IMG/VR virus record: IMGVR_UViG_3300042893_000241 | Coordinates: 1-64,000 of that record | DNA: 64,000 nucleotides | Strand: one strand, 5' to 3' | Source: a virus | Shown here: piece after piece, positions 58,784 through 64,000 of the stretch | How the letters are laid out: every line of letters starts with the position of its first letter | How positions within the stretch are numbered: the first letter of the stretch is position 1 | Notes under the pieces: generated by a model | The model's input: only the letters and a program-made list of their open reading frames with translations | What the model was told of the DNA's origin: nothing | The model's database searches: none | Position numbers and translations under genes: made by a program

Positions 58784-60179
58784 TTTCAGTTAATTCCTTG
58801 CACATGTGGTAAAAATCCTTGTATTCAGGAAAAGTTTCTATTAGATTAAGCCCAGGAGAACGTTTGTCATATTCGGAAAAGAACTTATAGAAGTCCTTGC
58901 GACCGGTTTCGATTAATTCAGGAGTAATCCTAGGTCCACCAGTCACAAAGTAATTTCTTACTCGCTTTAGCTTTTCCCATTCATGTTCATTGAATCCAAA
59001 CTCCATTCCGTATGGAGTAATACGCTGCTTGATGAAATCAAGGTCCTCATCGATATATGATACCCATTCTGGCGGAAGAAGATTAATCATCCAATGTGGT
59101 GGTTCTTTTAGATACGGCGTATCAAATCCAATACGCTCTTTACCCCACTTATCGCGAAGTTCTAATATCTTTTCTAAGAATGGACGGAAAGAAGCAACAC
59201 ACAGAATGTTGTAGGTACACATAAAACTAATGTTTGCTTTTGGAACAATTCTTAGATATGTTTCTACGTTCTGCAAGAAAAGATCCTGATCCAGACCTCT
59301 GCGCATATATTCTGCCTTCGGTCCCCACGATTCTAGACTTGTGTAAAGTTTGAAATCCTTAATTTTCTTATTTTCGATCATCGACTTTACTGTTTCAGCA
59401 AACTTTGTCACTCGATTATTCGAAACGCCAAGATTACTATTCAAATTCAATTCAAGATGCTGAGTACCATCACCCTCTTCAATCAATTTAAACAACTTCA
59501 TTGTGTTTGAGTTGATAAGTGCTTCGCCGCCCGTCAGGCGAAGAACACGGAGATCCTTCTTTAGGTCAGGCCACCACTTCCAAAATGCCTCGATGTAGGG
59601 ATTGTATTCGTCATCTCTATACACCTTACTAGTTTCTAGATATTCAATCCCATACTGATTATAACTAATGTCATAATTACCATGCTTGCGGATTTCATCT
59701 TCCCATAGTGAAGATGCTTGTGGACAGCAATAACCACACTTAAAATTACAACCTGCACCAAAACTAACTTCAAGGAAGTAAGGATTGTAGTCTGCATCCC
59801 ATGCCGTATTCTTAATCATTTCAGTTTCAGCGGCGGCATCTATCCAATGACTTGCATTATGAAACATTCTATCGCTAAAATTTTCGCCAGGAAGATTTTC
59901 TACGTTCCAGCAGTAGTAACATTCTTCTGGACGTCCGCCCTCAAGCATAATTTTACGCTGTTCTTTCTTCCACTTCGTATTATGAAGTGCAGAAGGATTT
60001 TCAGCAATTTCTTCTAAAGGAATATGACGAGGGCGAGGATGATAACAACTGTGATTGTCGCCCATATGAAGATACAGAGTCTCGTGGCGCCATTTTTGCA
60101 GACAAAATCCATTACCCACTGTATTCAGTGTATCTCGGACTTTTTTTACCTTATTAATATATTCTAAATTATCACTCAT
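58773..60179 (-). CDS. Radical SAM protein 6 (SCYHPR-type)
   Basis: This 468-residue protein has C144, C148 and C151 (GCNFKCGYC) as the core. The N-terminal module FCLQKWRHETLYLHMGDNHSCYHPRPRHIPLEEI...CYYCWNVE (C26, C45, C87, C90) is shared with proteins 7 and 8 only. LRLTGGEALINSNTMKL near 212 is the GGE motif. AEYMRRGLDQDLF near 290 and a final RSPGLNLIETFPEYKDF are also shared. It overlaps protein 5 by 11 bases. The substrate is unknown. Confidence 0.88.
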   Translation of the reverse strand: MSDNLEYINKVKKVRDTLNTVGNGFCLQKWRHETLYLHMGDNHSCYHPRPRHIPLEEIAENPSALHNTKWKKEQRKIMLEGGRPEECYYCWNVENLPGENFSDRMFHNASHWIDAAAETEMIKNTAWDADYNPYFLEVSFGAGCNFKCGYCCPQASSLWEDEIRKHGNYDISYNQYGIEYLETSKVYRDDEYNPYIEAFWKWWPDLKKDLRVLRLTGGEALINSNTMKLFKLIEEGDGTQHLELNLNSNLGVSNNRVTKFAETVKSMIENKKIKDFKLYTSLESWGPKAEYMRRGLDQDLFLQNVETYLRIVPKANISFMCTYNILCVASFRPFLEKILELRDKWGKERIGFDTPYLKEPPHWMINLLPPEWVSYIDEDLDFIKQRITPYGMEFGFNEHEWEKLKRVRNYFVTGGPRITPELIETGRKDFYKFFSEYDKRSPGLNLIETFPEYKDFYHMCKELTENAS

Positions 60180-61608
60180 TAATCAGGCCTTCGCATTCTT
60201 CAATAAATTCTATCATTTCTGGAAATGTTTCTTTGAGGTTAGTCTTACGCCGCTTATCATGTTCTCTAAAATGCATAGTGAAGTTTTTCTTATGAAGAAT
60301 TTCTTCATCTTTAGGCATTGGTTCAACTGCCCAGTCATAAAGGCGCTTTACTTTGTCAATTTCATAATCTTTGAAACCCTTAAATCGATTTGATACGGTC
60401 TCTTTGTTTTGCTCCATAAATTCGATACTATTTAGCAAAGGCTGCAACATCTCTTTAGATGCCAACTTTAGACTCAGCCACTTAGGATCAGTAAGCATAG
60501 GAGTATCAAACCAAACCAACTGTCTATCCGTATTATACTCTTGACGCAATCTTAAAATATTTTGAAAGTATGTCATCCAATTCGGTAAACATAGAATGTT
60601 ACATGTCACAATAAAGGTTAGAGAATGCTTTTCACCTTCACTCAAAAATTGTGTGATGTTTTTATAAAGAACATCAAAATCCATACCTGTCCGAATATAC
60701 TCTGCCTGTTTTCCCCAACTATCGAGACTACAGAAGAGCATGAAGTGATCGATTGCATCCTGATCTGTGATTTCTTTCAAGTCATCCATAAACTTTTGCC
60801 ACTGTCCTTTTGGAGGGCAACAATTGCTAGTAATACTTAGCGTCAAATCTGGTTTTGGATTTTTCTTGACATGGTCAAAAATCTTAAAAGTATTCTTATC
60901 CATCAAAGGCTCGCCGCCTGTCATACGAAATGTCTTTAACTTGTCATATACAGTAGGAAACCACTCCCAGAATGCAACAAGATATGGATTTACAGGAGAA
61001 TTATCCGGCACCCAACCCTGTTCTTTCATCCAACCATCGTCATTATGAGTTCTATCGAAAAGCCGATATGGACCATGCTCTTTAATTTCTTTATGCCACT
61101 CTGTAGACAAATGAGGGGAACAATATGTGCATTTTAAATTGCAGGCCTGATTAAAGTTGACTTCCAAATATTTGGGGGCAGGATTTCCTTCAAACCCAAC
61201 TGCTAACGCTTCATCGATAATACCCGGCGAGTTAACATCAAAACTGCGATACGCTCTATCGCTCATATTACCAGTATCTTCGATATCCCAACAGAAAGAG
61301 CATTCCGACGGTCTTTCGCCTAGTAACATCTTCTTTCGCTGTTCTTTCTTGTATTTTGTGTTATGTAAAGCACCTGGATCTGCCGCAAGTTCCTCTAAAG
61401 GAACCTTATGGGTTCTAGGATGATAGCAACTATGAGTTCTGCCAGTAGGAATATGAATGCTGACATTAAACCACTTTGCAAGACAAAAGGAAGGACTTAC
61501 TTTGTTTAAGCCTTCCAGCATATCCTTAGTGTTGTCAAAGTAAACACTCTTGTATGCTCCATCTAGATCGGCAGTTACTTCATCACCGCGTTGATTTTCA
61601 TCGTTCAT
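60172..61608 (-). CDS. Radical SAM protein 7 (SCYHPR-type)
   Basis: This 478-residue protein has C156, C160 and C163 (ACNLKCTYC) as the core. The N-terminal module FCLAKWFNVSIHIPTGRTHSCYHPRTHKVPLEEL...CSFCWDIEDTG (C42, C61, C103, C106) precedes it, and FRMTGGEPLMDKNTFKI near 220 is the GGEP motif. AEYIRTGMDFDVLYKN and RRKTNLKETFPEMIEF match proteins 6 and 8. It overlaps protein 6 by 8 bases and protein 8 by 4 bases (ATGA). Confidence 0.88.
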   Translation of the reverse strand: MNDENQRGDEVTADLDGAYKSVYFDNTKDMLEGLNKVSPSFCLAKWFNVSIHIPTGRTHSCYHPRTHKVPLEELAADPGALHNTKYKKEQRKKMLLGERPSECSFCWDIEDTGNMSDRAYRSFDVNSPGIIDEALAVGFEGNPAPKYLEVNFNQACNLKCTYCSPHLSTEWHKEIKEHGPYRLFDRTHNDDGWMKEQGWVPDNSPVNPYLVAFWEWFPTVYDKLKTFRMTGGEPLMDKNTFKIFDHVKKNPKPDLTLSITSNCCPPKGQWQKFMDDLKEITDQDAIDHFMLFCSLDSWGKQAEYIRTGMDFDVLYKNITQFLSEGEKHSLTFIVTCNILCLPNWMTYFQNILRLRQEYNTDRQLVWFDTPMLTDPKWLSLKLASKEMLQPLLNSIEFMEQNKETVSNRFKGFKDYEIDKVKRLYDWAVEPMPKDEEILHKKNFTMHFREHDKRRKTNLKETFPEMIEFIEECEGLINE

Positions 61609-62942
61609 AGGGTATTACACCATTCTAAAAATTCTTTGAATTCTGGAAATACTTCCACTAGGTTGCTTTTGCTTCGTCTATCGTATTCTGGGAAAAACTT
61701 AGCAAAATCTCGTCTGGCATTTAGACGATACGTATCATCAATTGCATGTTCATCGTTATAAAAGTAATCTCGAATACGTAACATCTTTTGACGTTCTATA
61801 TCAGTAAACCATTCAGACTCCTGAATGAATTTCAAGTCAGAATCGATATACTTACCGAAATCTTTAGTTAGAATATTGATTGTCCAGTGTGGCGGTTCTT
61901 TAAGATGTGGAATATCAACAATAATTCTATCTTTGCCCCATTTTTTTCTAAGTTCCACAATATAATCTAAGAAGTCTCTGAAATACGGTACTACAAGATT
62001 ATTATACGTTACCATAAAGGACATGTAAGCAGTTGGGACCAATTCTAGAACGGTGTCAACATTCTTCTTAAACAACTCGTAGTCCAGACCACGCCGAATG
62101 TATTCAGCTTGTTTACCGGTGCATTCAATACTGGTAAAACAACGAAAATTCTTAATCTTATTGTTATCTATAAGTTCTCGAACAGTATTACTTACTTCAA
62201 CAACTTTTCGATTGGTTACACCGAGATTGGTATTAATCTGCAACATAAGGTCAGAATTACCCTCGTCACGCAACGTCTCTAACAGACGATATGTATTGGT
62301 GGTCATCAGAGGTTCACCACCAGTAATACGGAAAATCTTCAACTCTTTTTTTAGTTCTGGCCACCATTTCCAAAATGCTTCCACATAGGGATTATATTCT
62401 TTCTCAGAATATATTTTCTTTCCTCTAGTTCCATATGGACTGTCTGTTAGATCATAGTCACCAAATTCTTCAAGTTCTTGTTCCCACATAGAAGAAAAAG
62501 ATGCAGTGCAATATCCACACTTGAAATTACACGCATTACTAAAACTAATTTCCATGTTGTATGGATTTACGTTCTGATCCCATGGAGTATTGCGTAGAAG
62601 TTCGGTTTCTTCATTAAGATCAAAAATAGGATTAATTTTATCAATATTCTTCAATACGCGGTCGCTGACCTTACCAATCTTTTCAATATTCCAACAATAT
62701 GAACAACCAGGCGGTTTACCACCAGAAAGCATATACTTTCTAGTGAATTTCTCATAAAGTGTGTTGTGAAGAGCGGCTGGATCTTCCTCAATTTCTTCCA
62801 GCGGAATAATTCTAGGACTAGGATGATGGCAGCTATGCTTGTCACCCGAATGCAGATACAGCGCAAGCCATCTCCACTTCTGTGGACAAAATCCCTCGCC
62901 TACAGAATTTAGTGTGGTTAAAGCATCATCTATTTCACTCAT
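61605..62942 (-). CDS. Radical SAM protein 8 (SCYHPR-type)
   Basis: This 445-residue protein has C138, C142 and C145 (ACNFKCGYC) as the core. The N-terminal module is FCPQKWRWLALYLHSGDKHSCHHPSPRIIPLEEI...CSYCWNIEKIG (C19, C38, C80, C83), and FRITGGEPLMTTNTYRL near 200 is the GGEP motif. It is closer to protein 6 than to protein 7. It is the first radical SAM gene after the promoter, and its start overlaps the upstream gene by 4 bases. Confidence 0.88.
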   Translation of the reverse strand: MSEIDDALTTLNSVGEGFCPQKWRWLALYLHSGDKHSCHHPSPRIIPLEEIEEDPAALHNTLYEKFTRKYMLSGGKPPGCSYCWNIEKIGKVSDRVLKNIDKINPIFDLNEETELLRNTPWDQNVNPYNMEISFSNACNFKCGYCTASFSSMWEQELEEFGDYDLTDSPYGTRGKKIYSEKEYNPYVEAFWKWWPELKKELKIFRITGGEPLMTTNTYRLLETLRDEGNSDLMLQINTNLGVTNRKVVEVSNTVRELIDNNKIKNFRCFTSIECTGKQAEYIRRGLDYELFKKNVDTVLELVPTAYMSFMVTYNNLVVPYFRDFLDYIVELRKKWGKDRIIVDIPHLKEPPHWTINILTKDFGKYIDSDLKFIQESEWFTDIERQKMLRIRDYFYNDEHAIDDTYRLNARRDFAKFFPEYDRRSKSNLVEVFPEFKEFLEWCNTL

Positions 62943-63337
62943 CTACGCATCCTTGAGATTTCTTCCATCTGATCTTGATTAATTACTGGTACTGCATTAG
63001 ATTTATGCATCGTGGCAATACCCCTGATCAGAGTACCAGTATATTCATTAGGCTTCTTAGCAAACGTCATACCACCGCTATCTACAGATTTATAACGTTC
63101 GCGATGATCGGATTTATACGCTGCTGGCATGGGAGTGCCACGCAGCTTAGGCTTATACTTACCTTGACGGTATTGCACATATTCGTCAAAGGTCTTAGTC
63201 GAAGAACCAAGACGTTTCATCTGCTTATTGTAGTCTACCCAGTCCTGAGCATACTTACCAGTGATTCCCTTATTTACAGTCTTTCTATTTTTGGTATTTG
63301 TTGTAGTATAAGCTGGGCCCAACAGATGCATTGACAT
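62939..63337 (-). CDS. Conserved phage protein leading the radical SAM operon
   Basis: This 132-residue protein starts at ATG 63337 (MSMHLLGPAYTTTNTKNRKT) with GAGGAGATTATT upstream; a 190-residue reading lacks this support. HLLGPAYTTTNTKNRK is a recurring start of small proteins in T4-like phages, and the rest is basic (YVQYRQGKYKPKLRGTPMPAAYKSDHRERY). The function is unknown. It is the first gene after the sigma70 promoter and is coupled to radical SAM protein 8. Confidence 0.7.
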   Translation of the reverse strand: MSMHLLGPAYTTTNTKNRKTVNKGITGKYAQDWVDYNKQMKRLGSSTKTFDEYVQYRQGKYKPKLRGTPMPAAYKSDHRERYKSVDSGGMTFAKKPNEYTGTLIRGIATMHKSNAVPVINQDQMEEISRMRR

Positions 63338-63358
63338 AATAATCTCCTCAAGACTTTT

Positions 63359-63387
63359 ACAATACAACATATAGCCAAGATTGTCAA
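63359..63387 (-). promoter_or_regulatory. Sigma70-type promoter of the radical SAM operon
   Basis: The minus strand reads TTGACA (63387-63382), a 17-base spacer and TATTGT (63364-63359), 22 bases upstream of the operon's first start codon. The consensus -35 and ideal spacing indicate transcription by host RNA polymerase, so the operon is probably early. Confidence 0.8.
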
Positions 63388-63401
63388 TAGAAAAATAATG
63401 G

Positions 63402-63430
63402 TTGACATTTGGTCGCGAATCGTCTATAAC
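63402..63430 (+). promoter_or_regulatory. Divergent sigma70-type early promoter
   Basis: The plus strand reads TTGACA (63402-63407), a 17-base spacer and TATAAC (63425-63430), 26 bases upstream of the small plus-strand ORF. It faces away from the radical SAM promoter across a 15-base gap. Confidence 0.8.
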
Positions 63431-63455
63431 TAGATTATAAGTTATGGAGATTGTG

Positions 63456-63647
63456 ATGATTCTTGAGATATCTAGAAGTGAAGAGACCCTGCTTAAAGAG
63501 TTGGGTGTCACATGGAACGGTTGGCAGTATGAACATGCCGAGTTTCTTGAAATTAATTTTGAACTAGAAGCGAATGGTATTCCTACCTATTCGTCTTTTG
63601 AAGAATATCTTGAAGGCCGTGTGGCATATAAAAGGAAGGTTGCATAA
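63456..63647 (+). CDS. Small acidic early protein
   Basis: This 63-residue protein starts at ATG 63456 (MILEISRSEETLLKELGVTW) with GGAG 6 bases upstream; ATG 63444 would lie before that site. It is acidic with one short helix at each end. No family is recognised. A consensus early promoter directly upstream supports expression. Confidence 0.6.
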   Translation: MILEISRSEETLLKELGVTWNGWQYEHAEFLEINFELEANGIPTYSSFEEYLEGRVAYKRKVA

Positions 63648-63784
63648 TGAACACCGAAGAACTAGAACAACACTTCCTTCAGATGGAGAAGGAACTATTC
63701 GAACAAGAAGTTACTTCGAAGTCGCCCGATACACGCCGTCCCAATCTTTCGGAGGCGATACCTGAAACTCTTCAATACGGCTAA
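63647..63784 (+). CDS. Small ORF coupled to the previous early gene
   Basis: This 45-residue ORF (MNTEELEQHFLQMEKELFEQ...) starts in a TAATG overlap with the previous stop, suggesting coupling. Its second half overlaps the convergent cyclase-like gene by 74 bases, so that part may be constrained by the other strand. It is acidic and helical, with no known function. Confidence 0.4.
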   Translation: MNTEELEQHFLQMEKELFEQEVTSKSPDTRRPNLSEAIPETLQYG

Positions 63785-64000
63785 TCATCGAGTCGTAATA
63801 ATCAGATAGTTCACCTTGCCAGCACTTCTTTAAGTCGCTGGCAAATTTTTTGGCTATTTCCCAGTTACCTTCACGATAAAATGTAAGAAACTTCTCATGC
63901 TGTTTCTCGCCTGGATGATCGAAGGTTTCCAAGATAGTGAAAATCTTAGCTGGCAGTGTCTTACCTTTAACTGCAATCAAATCAAGTTCGACTACTTGGT
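63711..64000 (-). CDS. Class III nucleotidyl cyclase, C-terminal fragment (gene runs off window)
   Basis: The minus frame is open from the right edge to the stop at 63711, giving 95 residues. The visible start VVELDLIAVKGKTLPAKIFTIL matches the last strand of class III adenylate/guanylate cyclase domains (V-K-G-K-x-x-P). The tail FYREGNWEIAKKF... and RIEEFQVSPPKDWDGVYRATSK is characteristic of the CHASE2-type cyclase family of proteobacteria (PPxDWDGVY). The catalytic Asp residues lie outside the window. cAMP or cGMP synthesis by a phage is plausible but not shown. Confidence 0.7.
   Translation of the reverse strand, partial: QVVELDLIAVKGKTLPAKIFTILETFDHPGEKQHEKFLTFYREGNWEIAKKFASDLKKCWQGELSDYYDSMISRIEEFQVSPPKDWDGVYRATSK

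Noticed and set aside
62939-63337. A peptide precursor for the radical SAM enzymes
   Set aside because: At 132 residues, with a start shared by many phage proteins that lack radical SAM neighbours, it looks like a general conserved phage protein.

Overview
This window is a 64 kb piece of a T4-like (straboviral or marine-type) myovirus genome. The evidence is a nearly complete T4-type baseplate set (gp53, gp48, gp27-like hub, gp5-like hub, gp25, gp6, gp7-like, gp8, gp54-like, gp26), gp4 head completion, the replication/late-transcription set gp32-gp59-gp33, PhoH, and T4-type late promoters (TATAAATA). The base composition is AT-rich and the genes are very tightly packed, often with ATGA or TAATG overlaps. 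A phage-encoded circularly permuted (two-piece) tmRNA with an ANDN...ALAA tag, the form known from alphaproteobacteria, suggests an alphaproteobacterial, probably marine, host. That host assignment is inference.

Layout. 1-4917 (minus): tail-fibre and appendage proteins with small adaptor-like N-terminal domains and a recurring C-terminal DGGTY. 4967-9266 (plus): four tandem paralogous GT-A-like glycosyltransferases, a methyltransferase-like protein and a coiled-coil protein. 9253-13260 (minus): 2OG-Fe(II) oxygenase, another glycosyltransferase, a Tyr/Arg/Gly-repeat fibre and small structural proteins. 13262-37366 (minus): a 2067-residue DUF4815-type virion protein followed by the baseplate genes, including separate genes for the OB/GH19 hub hydrolase and the beta-helical spike, plus an M15-type peptidase. 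37429-42438 (plus): gp4, a small basic protein, gp54-like tube protein, gp26 with a likely -1 frameshift into a second frame, and a probable tape measure. 42470-45588 (minus): SleB hydrolase, DNA methyltransferase-like protein, gp33, gp59 and gp32. 45668-46176 (minus): the tmRNA locus, with a ferredoxin-like (Bfd) ORF inside its spacer. 46193-48581 (minus): methyltransferase, A-type Fe-S carrier, PD-(D/E)XK nuclease and PhoH. 48611-63387 (minus): one long operon that starts at a good sigma70 promoter and ends at an intrinsic terminator. It carries eight radical SAM enzymes, two SGNH-like hydrolases, a carbamoyltransferase, a 35-residue microprotein and small conserved proteins. 63402-64000: divergent small early genes, and the C-terminus of a class III nucleotidyl cyclase running off the right edge.

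How the parts may work together. Virion genes carry late promoters. The radical SAM operon has a vegetative promoter and is probably expressed early. The A-type Fe-S carrier and the Bfd-like ferredoxin could support the large Fe-S demand of eight radical SAM enzymes. The strongest candidates for something undescribed are the permuted phage tmRNA with a nested iron-sulfur protein gene and the eight-enzyme radical SAM/carbamoyltransferase/SGNH operon. No gene-free stretch longer than 300 bases was found other than the tmRNA locus.
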